Part shown: positions 26,567 to 34,947 of the stretch, piece by piece
Position numbering within the stretch: position 1 is the stretch's first letter
Layout: each line of letters opens with the position of its first letter
Assembly (NCBI RefSeq): GCF_000739615.1
Contig: NZ_BATP01000023.1
Coordinates: 186,001-250,000 of the forward strand
From: Haloferula sp. BvORR071
GTDB taxonomy: Bacteria > Verrucomicrobiota > Verrucomicrobiia > Verrucomicrobiales > Akkermansiaceae
Direction of reading: 5' to 3'
DNA length: 64,000 nt
Program-made: the position numbers and the translations under genes
Notes under the pieces: model-generated
Told to the model about the DNA's origin: nothing
What the model saw: only the letters and a program-made list of their open reading frames with translations
Databases searched by the model: none

Positions 26567-27514
26567 ATGTCATCTGCCTACCGCGCTCCCGCATTCCTGC
26601 GAGGCGGGCACTTGCAGACCATTCACCCGGCACTCTTCCGGCGGGTGCCACGGGTGACCCGGCGGCGCGAACGACTGGAATTGGCAGACGGCGACTTCCT
26701 GGATCTCGACTGGGCCAGCGCGGGGCGCGGGAAGCTCGCAATCCTCTCGCACGGGCTCGAGGCGAGCTCGCAGGCCCCCTACATCCAAGGCATGGCGACG
26801 GCTCTCATCGCCCGCGGCTGGGACATCCTGGCTTGGAACTACCGCGGCTGCAGCGGTGAGATGAACCGCCTTCTACCCTTCTACCACAGCGGCGCCTCGC
26901 ATGACTTGCATGAGGTGGTGGAGCACGCGCTCAAGGTGCATCCTGCAGAGCAGGTCGACCTCGTCGGCTTCAGCCTCGGCGGGAATATGACCCTCAAGTA
27001 TCTGGGCGAACGCGAGGCCCACCCACGCCTCCACCGGGCGGTCGCTTTTTCCGTGCCCTGCGATCTCGCGTGTTCCTCGGTGCGGCTCTCAGCCCGCGTG
27101 AACCAATTGCTCTACATGGAGCGTTTCCTGCGCAGCCTGCGGCAAAAGCTGGTGGCGAAGAAACCAAGCTTTCCGGAGCAGATCGACCTGCAGGGTATTG
27201 GTGCAATTCGCAACTTCCGACAGTTCGACAATCGCTTCACCGCCCCGCTGCATGGCTTCCGCGATGCGGAAGACTATTGGGCGCGAGCGAGTTCCCGCCC
27301 CTTCCTGCCGCGGATCAAGATTCCCGCACTGCTCGTGAATGCGGCCAATGATCCCTTTCTCGGGCCGGGATGCTTTCCCCGCGAGGAGGCCGAGGCGAGT
27401 GAATGCTTCCACTTGGAAGTACCGGAGGACGGCGGCCACGTGGGCTTCAGCACACAGGGCCGCGAGTATTGGTCGGAGCAACGGGCGGCGGAGTTTCTAT
27501 CAGCTGAGATCTAA
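26567..27514 (+). CDS. YheT-type alpha/beta hydrolase
   Basis: This 315-residue hydrolase matches the YheT/EMB8 family: the opening FLRGGHLQTIHPALFRR, then LSHGLEASS, NYRGCSGE, the nucleophile elbow GFSLGGN (Ser ~140), an acidic residue in NAANDPF and the catalytic His in GGHVGF near the end. The start at 26567 matches where family members begin; an ATG at 26534 is also open, but its SD-like GGGAGG is too close. It is predicted to be a carboxylesterase of unknown substrate. It is the first of a run of plus-strand genes that ends with the archaemetzincin. Confidence 0.85.
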   Translation: MSSAYRAPAFLRGGHLQTIHPALFRRVPRVTRRRERLELADGDFLDLDWASAGRGKLAILSHGLEASSQAPYIQGMATALIARGWDILAWNYRGCSGEMNRLLPFYHSGASHDLHEVVEHALKVHPAEQVDLVGFSLGGNMTLKYLGEREAHPRLHRAVAFSVPCDLACSSVRLSARVNQLLYMERFLRSLRQKLVAKKPSFPEQIDLQGIGAIRNFRQFDNRFTAPLHGFRDAEDYWARASSRPFLPRIKIPALLVNAANDPFLGPGCFPREEAEASECFHLEVPEDGGHVGFSTQGREYWSEQRAAEFLSAEI

Positions 27515-27551
27515 CCTTTGCCAAAACGGCGGAGATGCTATCTCTCCAATT

Positions 27552-28070
27552 GTGAGCTACGAAAGCGACGCAGCCGTCCAGCGCGCGACTGGTTTTCTCG
27601 AACTCGGTCTCGCGGAAGAAGCGTTGTCGGAACTCGATGATTTGCCACCCCCGCTCAGGCAGGAATCGCTGATCCTCCATCTCCGGGTAGACGCTTACTT
27701 CCGGATGAAGCGCTGGGCCGAGGCCGCGGAAATCTGCGTGCCGAAGTTGGAAACGGAAGCCAGCGATGTCGCGTGGTGGATCCAGGCGGGCTATGCACTG
27801 CGCCGCTCCGCATCGCTCACCAAGGCGGAGGAAACTTTGTGCAAGGCTCTGGAGTTTCATCCGAAGCATTCGCTGATTCACTACAACCTCGCCTGCTATG
27901 CCTGCGTCGATGGCCGCGAGGAAGAAGCTCGCGAGCGCCTTGTAAAAGCGACTGAGGAGGACGTGGATCTCTACCTGAAGATGGCGAAGGATGATCCCGA
28001 CCTAGTGAGGATCCGGCCCTGGGTGATCGCGTGGCAGGCGCAGCGGCGCGAGCAACTTTCGCCACAGTGA
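27552..28070 (+). CDS. TPR-repeat protein
   Basis: This 172-residue soluble protein consists largely of tetratricopeptide-like helices: AVQRATGFLELGLAEEALSEL at the N-terminus and a clear repeat around residues 95-125 (AEETLCKALEFHPKHSLIHYN). The start is taken as GTG 27552; an open reading back to 27339 overlaps the hydrolase gene and is not protein-like. Its TGA overlaps the GTG of the DUF6157 gene, so the two are coupled. The function is probably protein-protein interaction. Confidence 0.75.
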   Translation: MSYESDAAVQRATGFLELGLAEEALSELDDLPPPLRQESLILHLRVDAYFRMKRWAEAAEICVPKLETEASDVAWWIQAGYALRRSASLTKAEETLCKALEFHPKHSLIHYNLACYACVDGREEEARERLVKATEEDVDLYLKMAKDDPDLVRIRPWVIAWQAQRREQLSPQ

Positions 28071-28471
28071 CGAGCTTCCGCAATACCTTCATCCGGATCG
28101 CGCCGGACTGCCCGGAGAGCGAGGGCATCGAACCTCCGGCACGCGACGGCAAGAAGCCGGTGCACCTGATCCACCTGGAGCTGCTGCGGGCGAAGCCCTA
28201 CAAGCTGGGGCACGAGGATTTGATCGTGGAGGGTGAACTGCGCCGCGAGTCACCGGGCGTGGAAAGCAAGGCGGAGATCCGCGAGCGGCTGCGCCAGAAG
28301 CCCCTGCCCTGCCTGCGCACCTCGGCACTTGGCAAGCGCTACGGCTGGGGCATCCATTTCGACGAGAAGGGGAAAATCGCGGCTTATCCCGCGGGATCGC
28401 CGGAATACCGAAAGTTCGCGGAGGATCCGGGAATCGAGCAAACCGTGGCGATGCGGAGCAGCCGGAAATAG
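28067..28471 (+). CDS. DUF6157-family protein
   Basis: This 134-residue protein opens with TSFRNTFIRIAPDCP and contains PVHLIHLELLRAKPYKLGHEDL, which I recognise as the DUF6157 pattern. The C-terminus has GWGIHFDEKGKIAAY followed by EYRKFAED. The start is GTG 28067 inside the stop of the TPR gene. Members of this family are small cytoplasmic proteins without a known role. It precedes uvrB by 52 bases. Confidence 0.75.
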   Translation: MTSFRNTFIRIAPDCPESEGIEPPARDGKKPVHLIHLELLRAKPYKLGHEDLIVEGELRRESPGVESKAEIRERLRQKPLPCLRTSALGKRYGWGIHFDEKGKIAAYPAGSPEYRKFAEDPGIEQTVAMRSSRK

Positions 28472-28523
28472 CCGGGAAGCCCCCCTTGCGGGCTGGGGTT
28501 TCCGCGTCTAGAACAGGGGCCCG

Positions 28524-30716
28524 ATGGCGTTCCAATTGGTCAGCGAATACGATCCGCAGGGCGATCAGGCCCAGGCGATTGAGAAACTGGTGAAGTCGCT
28601 GGAGGCCGGCAACGCGCACCAGACGCTGCTGGGGGTCACGGGCTCGGGAAAGACCTTCACGATGGCGAATGTGATCGCGCGGCTGGGCAAGCCGACGCTG
28701 ATCATGAGCCACAACAAGACCCTGGCGGCGCAGCTCTACTCGGAGTTCAAGAACTTCTTCCCGAACAACGCGGTGGAGTACTTCGTCTCCTATTTCGACT
28801 ACTACCAGCCTGAGGCCTACATCCCGCGGACGGATACCTACATCGAGAAGGATTCCTCGATCAATGATGAGATCGAGCGCCTGCGGCTGTCGTCGATGGG
28901 CTCGCTGTTGACGCGACCGGACACGATCGTGATCGCATCAGTATCGTGCATCTACGGCTTGGGCTCGCCGGATGACTACGAGGGAATGATGGTGCCGGTC
29001 TGGGTGGGCCAACAGCTGCGCCGCGACGACTTGCTGCAATCGCTGGTGGCGATCCTGTTCGAGCGCAATGACATCGCCTTCGGCCGCGGCAAGTTTCGCG
29101 TGCGCGGGGATGTTGTGGAAGTGCATCCGGCCTACCTGGATGAGACGGCGGTGCGGGTGGAATTTTTCGGCGATGAGATCGACCGGATCACCACGATCGA
29201 CACGCTGACTGGCGCGACCATCGACCGGGTGGACAAGCATACCTTCTTCCCGGCGAAGCAGTTCGTGACGCCGGGGGACAAGATGAAGAAGGCCATCATC
29301 GAGATCCGCAAGGAGGCCGAGGAACGCGTGGCATGGTTCGAGAAGGAGGGCAAGCTGATCGAAGCGCAGCGGCTGCGGATGCGCACCGACTACGACATCG
29401 AGATGATGCAGGAGATGGGCTTCTGCCAGGGGATCGAGAATTACTCGCGGCACCTGACCGGACGCCCGCCGGGATCGCGGCCCCACACCTTGCTGGATTT
29501 CTTCCCGAAGGACTACCTGCTGATGATCGACGAGAGTCACGCGACGATCCCGCAGATCGGCGGAATGTTTGAGGGCGACAAGAGCCGCAAGACGGTGCTG
29601 GTCGATCACGGCTTCCGCCTGCCGAGCGCGCTGGACAACCGGCCGCTGAAGTTCGACGAGTTCATGCAGATGACGAACCAGCGTCTCTACGTTTCCGCAA
29701 CTCCCGGTCCCTTCGAGATCGTGAACTCGCGGCCGGAGAACAAGCGCTACATCCCGGTGAAGGGCCGGGGCGATGACCGGGGCTTCACGCACATCGACCT
29801 CAAGAAGCTGCGGGTGACGCCCAGCGGCAATGCGGAACCGGTGAGCGCCTTCGATCCGACCAAGCCGGGACGCCCGCTGGTAGTGGAGCAGATCATCCGC
29901 CCGACCGGTTTGTTAGATCCCACCTTGGTGCTGCGGCCACTCGCGCGCCAGATCGACGAGACGATCGAACTCTGCCGCCAGCGTGTCGAGAGAGGTGAGC
30001 GGGTGCTGGTGACGACTCTGACGAAGAAGACCGCGGAGGATCTTGCGGAATACCTGCAGGGCACCGGCCTGAAGGTGCGCTACCTCCATGCGGACATCGA
30101 CACCGTGGAACGGGTCGAGATCCTGCGGCAACTCCGTGCCGCGGCCTTCGATATCCTCGTCGGCATCAACCTGCTTCGCGAAGGACTCGACCTGCCGGAG
30201 GTCTCCCTGGTCTGCATTCTCGATGCCGACAAGGAAGGCTTCCTGCGCAACGAGACCAGCCTGATTCAGACCGCGGGCCGCGCCGCGCGCCACATCAATG
30301 GCCAGTGCGTGCTCTTCTGTGATGAGGTCACGGATTCCATCCAGCAGCTGATCAACGTGACCGAGTATCGCCGCAGCCGGCAGATGGAGCACAACGAAAC
30401 GCACGGCATCACCCCACAAGGCGTGAAGCGCGCGGTCCAAGAGAGCCTGGCACTCTACTCGAACCAACGCGAGCAGGCCGACAAGCTGAACCGCTCGATG
30501 GTGGCAGACGACGAGGAGACCTACGACAAGGTCCGCGTGCTCGCCGAGCTGGAGAAGGAGATGCTCGATGCCTCAGCGAAGCTCGAATTCGAGCGCGCCG
30601 CGCACCTCCGCGACCAGATCGCAGCCCTGAAAGGCGGCACCGAAGCAGCCACGGCACCACGGCAGAAGGTGGCCTACCCGAAGGCCAAGGGCGGCGGGAG
30701 AGGGCGGAGGAAGTAA
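28524..30716 (+). CDS. uvrB: UvrB, excinuclease ABC subunit B
   Basis: This 730-residue protein is the damage-verification helicase of nucleotide excision repair, acting with UvrA and then UvrC. It has Walker A GVTGSGKT, the beta-hairpin FDYYQPEAYIP that probes DNA, DESH in the Walker B position, helicase motifs TTLTKKTAEDL and QTAGRAARH, and the C-terminal UVR motif near residues 670-700 (LEFERAAHLRDQI). Most UvrB proteins are about 660-690 residues. The extra length is mainly an insertion of roughly 45 residues at about 402-450, between SATPGPFEI and VVEQIIRPTG, plus a basic Lys/Gly-rich tail. Confidence 0.98.
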   Translation: MAFQLVSEYDPQGDQAQAIEKLVKSLEAGNAHQTLLGVTGSGKTFTMANVIARLGKPTLIMSHNKTLAAQLYSEFKNFFPNNAVEYFVSYFDYYQPEAYIPRTDTYIEKDSSINDEIERLRLSSMGSLLTRPDTIVIASVSCIYGLGSPDDYEGMMVPVWVGQQLRRDDLLQSLVAILFERNDIAFGRGKFRVRGDVVEVHPAYLDETAVRVEFFGDEIDRITTIDTLTGATIDRVDKHTFFPAKQFVTPGDKMKKAIIEIRKEAEERVAWFEKEGKLIEAQRLRMRTDYDIEMMQEMGFCQGIENYSRHLTGRPPGSRPHTLLDFFPKDYLLMIDESHATIPQIGGMFEGDKSRKTVLVDHGFRLPSALDNRPLKFDEFMQMTNQRLYVSATPGPFEIVNSRPENKRYIPVKGRGDDRGFTHIDLKKLRVTPSGNAEPVSAFDPTKPGRPLVVEQIIRPTGLLDPTLVLRPLARQIDETIELCRQRVERGERVLVTTLTKKTAEDLAEYLQGTGLKVRYLHADIDTVERVEILRQLRAAAFDILVGINLLREGLDLPEVSLVCILDADKEGFLRNETSLIQTAGRAARHINGQCVLFCDEVTDSIQQLINVTEYRRSRQMEHNETHGITPQGVKRAVQESLALYSNQREQADKLNRSMVADDEETYDKVRVLAELEKEMLDASAKLEFERAAHLRDQIAALKGGTEAATAPRQKVAYPKAKGGGRGRRK

Positions 30717-30755
30717 AAAGCTCCAAATTTTGGTTGGGATGCGCGTTACTGGCTC

Positions 30756-31715
30756 ATGAGCCACGCCATCCGGATTTCCTTTATCCTGCCGCTGATCACC
30801 TGCGGCGTGGCCTTCGCCGTCTTTCAGCCTCCCAACAAGCAAGAGCGCGAAAAGGCAGTAGGCTCGCTCGCAAAGCTCGACCCGAAGCTCCAGCGCACGT
30901 TCACGGACGCAGGCGAATTCCAAGCCAAGTCGACGCCCGGGACCTTTGGTTGGCTGGCGCAACACGAGGAACCGGGCCAGACCTACGACCAATACTTCGA
31001 TTCGCATCCGAACATCCCCGATGTGGTCCGATCCAAGCTATACATCCAGCCGATCGGCACTTTCGACAAGGCAATCTCGCCCGACCTGAACCTGCTGCGC
31101 GACTACACCGCCGCTTACTATCAGCCGCTGGAGGTGGTGCTGCTGCCTGCCGCGGAGGACAAGGATGTGCCCGCCACGGAGCGGATCAACACGATGTCCG
31201 AGAAGAAGCAGTGGAAGACTGGCGACATCATGCAGTGGATGAGGAAGCGGCTACCGAGGGATTGCTACGCGATGCTCGCGGTGACGATGACGGACCTGTA
31301 TCCGGACGAAGGCTGGAATTTCGTCTTCGGTGAGGCCTCAACGCGTCACCGTGTGGGCGTCTTCAGCTTCGCCCGCTATCACCCCGCATGGTTCGGCGGG
31401 AAGGGAAACGAGGGCACGCAGAAGCTGGTGCTTCGTCGCGCGGCCAAAGTTCTCACCCACGAAATGGGACACATGTTCGGCATCGAGCACTGCATCCACT
31501 ACGAATGCAACATGAACGGGGCGAACAGCCTCGAGGAAGCGGACTTCACGCCCATGGAGCTGTGCCCGGTGTGCCTGAGAAAGCTCCACTACGCCATCCG
31601 TTTCGATCCGGTGGCGCGCTACGAGAAGCTGCAACGCTTCGACGCCGCCAACGAATTGGAAACGGAGAGCAAGTGGATCAAGGCGCGGATCGAGGCGATC
31701 CGCGCGGCAAAGTGA
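30756..31715 (+). CDS. Archaemetzincin-like zinc metalloprotease
   Basis: This 319-residue protein has the extended metzincin site HEMGHMFGIEHC starting at His235, followed by the archaemetzincin cysteine pattern YECNMNGANSLEEAD and LCPVCLRKL, which is expected to bind a second zinc. The N-terminus (residues 1-24) is a signal peptide or membrane anchor, so it probably acts outside the cytoplasm, unlike many archaeal relatives. Residues ~65-200 fit the family's central domain. It sits 40 bases after uvrB and is convergent with the esterase/SMP-30 gene, one base from its stop. The substrate is unknown. Confidence 0.85.
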   Translation: MSHAIRISFILPLITCGVAFAVFQPPNKQEREKAVGSLAKLDPKLQRTFTDAGEFQAKSTPGTFGWLAQHEEPGQTYDQYFDSHPNIPDVVRSKLYIQPIGTFDKAISPDLNLLRDYTAAYYQPLEVVLLPAAEDKDVPATERINTMSEKKQWKTGDIMQWMRKRLPRDCYAMLAVTMTDLYPDEGWNFVFGEASTRHRVGVFSFARYHPAWFGGKGNEGTQKLVLRRAAKVLTHEMGHMFGIEHCIHYECNMNGANSLEEADFTPMELCPVCLRKLHYAIRFDPVARYEKLQRFDAANELETESKWIKARIEAIRAAK

Positions 31716-31716
31716 A

Positions 31717-33462
31717 TTAGAGCCCCGGCTTCGGCGGCATCACCGGCTTCTCCCAAGGCCGGATACCAGTAAGCTTCGTCACCCGCTTGAAGACCTTGTC
31801 TCCGGCGGTGACATAGAGAGTGTGCAGATCCGGCCCGCCGAAGCAGAGGTTCGAAGGGTAGCGGGCACCGGCTGGCGGCGGAAGGATGAGATTCACCCGT
31901 CCAGGCTGATCACAGATCTGAATACCCATCGCTGTGGCAACCAACAGCCACCCATCCTTCGTAACTTTCATCCCATCGGCGCGGCTCCGCGGATCGGGAT
32001 CAGCGGGCGGCAGATGAAGATGGTGATAGGGCTGAACGTAGGTGAGCGACCCATCGGCCGTCCGCACAGCATCCCATACATAGCGACCACCGGGATCGGC
32101 GATCTCCACGCGGGTCTGGTCCGGCGTGAGCGTGATCCCATTCACACCATTGCAACGATCCGTGCCCATCACCTTGTCCTGGCCGGGGCGAATGACCCAC
32201 ACGGCCTTCTTCGCCGGCTCGGTGGCGTAGATCGTGCCGTCGTTCGCGACGACCAGGTCGTTGCCCTTGATGTCCTTGGCATGGACCTTCTCCTCCTTGC
32301 TCGCGATGTCCCATGAGACGATCTCGCTACTCCCCGTGCGGCAGCCGTAGAGGCGACCATCCGGGCCGAAGGCAAGGCCATTGGTGCCCTGGGTGTTCTC
32401 CATGAAGACCGTGACCGAGCCATCCGGCGCGATGCGGTGGATCTTGTTCTGCGGGATGTCGGTGAAATAGACACTGCCGTCGTTGGCAGTGATCGGGCCT
32501 TCGGTAAAGCCGTGGCCTTCGCTGACGAGTTGCCAGTCCTCGCCCGGCACCAGCATCTCCTTCGCCCGGCCACGGCAGGCATCGTAGTTCAGTGCCACCG
32601 GCTTCGGGAAATCCTTCCAGAGCCAGCGCAGCACTTCCGGCATGATTGCACCGCCGTGCTGATGGGAGTGCGGACCCTCGCCCCACTGGTGATTCACCTC
32701 GTAGCCGGAGAAGGTCAGCGCCCGCTCCATCGCTTGGTTGGCCATCCACCAGTCGCCGCAGTAGATGTTCTGGTCGTTCGAGCCATCCTGGAGGAATACG
32801 CGCATCGGCTTGGGCTCGGTCTTGCGAACGAGGGTCTCGAATTCATCCCCACCCCGTAGACCCACGAAGGTACCGATCATCGAATACACCCGGCGGAAGG
32901 CATCCGGCCGCTGCCAGGCAACATTGAAGGCCGCGATCCCGCCGGACGAAGCGCCGCAAATCGCGCGGTGGTCCGGATTGCTGCTGATGTTGTAGTCCTT
33001 CGTGACCACCGGCAGCAGCTCCTCGATCAGGAACTTCGCGTAGTCCGCGCTGAAAGCGTCATACTCGTAGCTGCGGTTGAAGCGCGGCTGGGACTCACCA
33101 TTCGGCGCCGGCACCACACCGGGATCGACGAAAAGGCCGATGGTCACCGGCATCTCGCCCTTGGCGATCAAGTTGTCGAAGACGATGGGGATCTTGTTCG
33201 CCCCCTTCTCATTCACATAGCCGCCGCCATCCAGGAAGACCATCAGACAGGCTGGCTTGGCAGGATCATACTGCGCGGGCACGTGCAGCCAGCAACTGCG
33301 CTCCGTACCGGGGTAGACCTTGCTGTCCTTGAAGCTGAACTTGGTCGTCACCCCCTTGGCCACCCCCTCTTGACGGACCGAGGCGGGATCGACCGGATAA
33401 GGGCCATCGGCAGCGAAAGCGGCCATGGGCAAGAGGACGGCAAGGGCAGTGGCAAGTTTCAT
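31717..33462 (-). CDS. Secreted esterase D-like / SMP-30 (gluconolactonase) fusion
   Basis: This 581-residue protein has a signal peptide (residues 1-18, AAFAAD). Residues ~25-290 form an enterochelin-esterase/CE1-type alpha/beta hydrolase: LMVFLDGGGYV, the nucleophile elbow GASSGGIAAF (Ser ~172), an acidic residue in QDGSNDQN and His in GPHSHQHGG. Residues ~305-560 form an SMP-30/gluconolaconase six-bladed propeller with EGPITANDGSVYFTD, FGPDGRLYG, NGVNGITLTPD and GMKVTKDGW. Such fusions occur in PVC bacteria and suggest sequential ester and lactone cleavage of a plant or sugar derivative in the periplasm. The start ATG at 33462 puts the signal at the very N-terminus. Confidence 0.88.
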   Translation of the reverse strand: MKLATALAVLLPMAAFAADGPYPVDPASVRQEGVAKGVTTKFSFKDSKVYPGTERSCWLHVPAQYDPAKPACLMVFLDGGGYVNEKGANKIPIVFDNLIAKGEMPVTIGLFVDPGVVPAPNGESQPRFNRSYEYDAFSADYAKFLIEELLPVVTKDYNISSNPDHRAICGASSGGIAAFNVAWQRPDAFRRVYSMIGTFVGLRGGDEFETLVRKTEPKPMRVFLQDGSNDQNIYCGDWWMANQAMERALTFSGYEVNHQWGEGPHSHQHGGAIMPEVLRWLWKDFPKPVALNYDACRGRAKEMLVPGEDWQLVSEGHGFTEGPITANDGSVYFTDIPQNKIHRIAPDGSVTVFMENTQGTNGLAFGPDGRLYGCRTGSSEIVSWDIASKEEKVHAKDIKGNDLVVANDGTIYATEPAKKAVWVIRPGQDKVMGTDRCNGVNGITLTPDQTRVEIADPGGRYVWDAVRTADGSLTYVQPYHHLHLPPADPDPRSRADGMKVTKDGWLLVATAMGIQICDQPGRVNLILPPPAGARYPSNLCFGGPDLHTLYVTAGDKVFKRVTKLTGIRPWEKPVMPPKPGL

Positions 33463-33604
33463 GGAATCGGAGCGGATCAAAAGGGACGCAGCCGCGCCCG
33501 GCCTTCTTTCCCGGCAGGGCGGCGAAGTCTGTCACCGGCGGCCCTCCCTCCCCCTGCGGAGGATCGACACGGGCCTGCCCGCGGCGTATTTAGGAAACGC
33601 TGAA

Positions 33605-34002
33605 ATGAAACTGATCCCCTGCTTCCTGCGGGCCTGCGTAGTGCTGGTGGCAGGACTCGCCTGCCGGGGCTACTCCCAAGTCTCGCGCGCCTATCCCGAT
33701 GGCACGCTCTTGTCCGAACTGCAGACCCGCCCCGTCATGCTCGCCGCGGCGACTGACTCAGCGCTGATCGTGCCCCCTTTCTCCAAACCGCATCTTCGAT
33801 TACAATGCCGTGGACTGGGAGATGGCTTATCTACCAGATGCGCCGTACTTCCAATCTCATGAAGTGGATCAATACCGACGCCGATGGCGGACTCGGCTTC
33901 AGCGATCCACCGGGGCGCTACTACCGGATCACCGGGGATCGCGGTTTCTTCCGCATCGAGTTCCACTATCCGCAGGACAGTGAGGAAGTGATCATCGAGT
34001 GA
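33605..34002 (+). pseudogene. Small secreted-protein gene disrupted by apparent frameshifts
   Basis: An ATG at 33605 opens a signal-peptide-like sequence (MKLIPCFLRACVVLVAGLAC) that stays protein-like to about 33785 and then degenerates before a stop at 33862. A second frame between about 33790 and 33850 reads plausibly (IFDYNAVDWEMAYLPDAPYF). A third frame from ~33850 to the stop at 34002 reads FSDPPGRYYRITGDRGFFRIEF. Each step is a +1 shift. Either the gene carries two small indels or these are two unrelated short genes. No homologue was recognised. The end abuts the CvfB-like gene, convergently. Confidence 0.4.
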
Positions 34003-34839
34003 TCATTCAGTGAGCCGGATCCCATCGTCACCGATGCTGATCTGGCGCTTCTTGAAGAGAGCACCGGTCGCCTGCTTGAAGGCCTTTTTGCTCACTCCTA
34101 GAGCCTTGTGGATTTCCTCCGCAGGGCTCGAATCGCAGAGCGCCCAGAAGCCGCCGCGTTGCTTGAGCTCTTCCTCGATCCGTGTCTCGAGATCGTCCAC
34201 CTTGGCTCGACCCGGCGCGTAGAGCGAGAGATCGATCTTCCCGTCCGGGCGGACTTGGACCACGTATGCCGTGGTCTTCTCCCCCGCACGCAGGCGGCGG
34301 AAGACCTCATTGCCGAAGAGCACACCGCTGTGCTTGCCCTCGATGATCGCCTTGTAGCCCAGCTCGGTCTTGCCGTAGAGCACGACCGAAACCTCCTGCC
34401 CCGGCGTGTAGTTTGCCGGTGATTGGTTGAGATACTTGTTGAGCCGCCGGGTCGCGATAATCCGCCCGCTGGCATGATCGACGTGGACGTGGACGACGTA
34501 GGACTTGCCGACTTCCAGCCGCTCCTTCTGCTCGCGGAAGGGCAGCAGCAAGTCCTTCGGCAGCCCCCAATCGAGGAAGGCTCCCACCCCGGTGATCTGC
34601 AGACATTCCAAGTAGGCGAACTCGCCCGGCATCGCCTTCGGGTGCTTCAGCGTCGCCACCGGCCGGTCCTCGGAGTCGTGATAGAGGAAGACGTCCACTT
34701 CACCGCCGATGTGCCACTTCACCGGCATCTCGCGGCGCGGCAGCAGGACCTCACCGAGCTCGTCCCCGGCATCGAGGAAAAGTCCGAAAGGTTGCTCACG
34801 GAGAATGGTCAGGGTGGCGCGCTCGCCGATATGGGCCAT
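34003..34839 (-). CDS. CvfB-like S1-domain RNA-binding protein
   Basis: This 278-residue protein matches the CvfB/YitL layout: several S1-type OB folds, the first with GLFLDAG..GEVLLPRREMP near residues 18-40, a middle one with GAFLDWGLPKDLLLPF near residues 90-110 and a third with GVLFGNEVFRRL near 180. A C-terminal winged-helix segment, ALGVSKKAFKQATGALFKKRQI, follows. CvfB-type proteins bind RNA and influence gene expression. The start is ATG 34839; the open upstream extension to 35295 overlaps the divergent SGNH hydrolase gene and is not coding. Confidence 0.88.
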   Translation of the reverse strand: MAHIGERATLTILREQPFGLFLDAGDELGEVLLPRREMPVKWHIGGEVDVFLYHDSEDRPVATLKHPKAMPGEFAYLECLQITGVGAFLDWGLPKDLLLPFREQKERLEVGKSYVVHVHVDHASGRIIATRRLNKYLNQSPANYTPGQEVSVVLYGKTELGYKAIIEGKHSGVLFGNEVFRRLRAGEKTTAYVVQVRPDGKIDLSLYAPGRAKVDDLETRIEEELKQRGGFWALCDSSPAEEIHKALGVSKKAFKQATGALFKKRQISIGDDGIRLTE

Positions 34840-34947
34840 GGCGGAAGGCTCGGGGAAAAGCAGCCCCGCGTCGATGATGATTCGCCCCGGATTCCACGCA
34901 GCGCCGGGGCTGGACGCCTCCGGGAAATGCGCTAAGACTCTAGCCCC

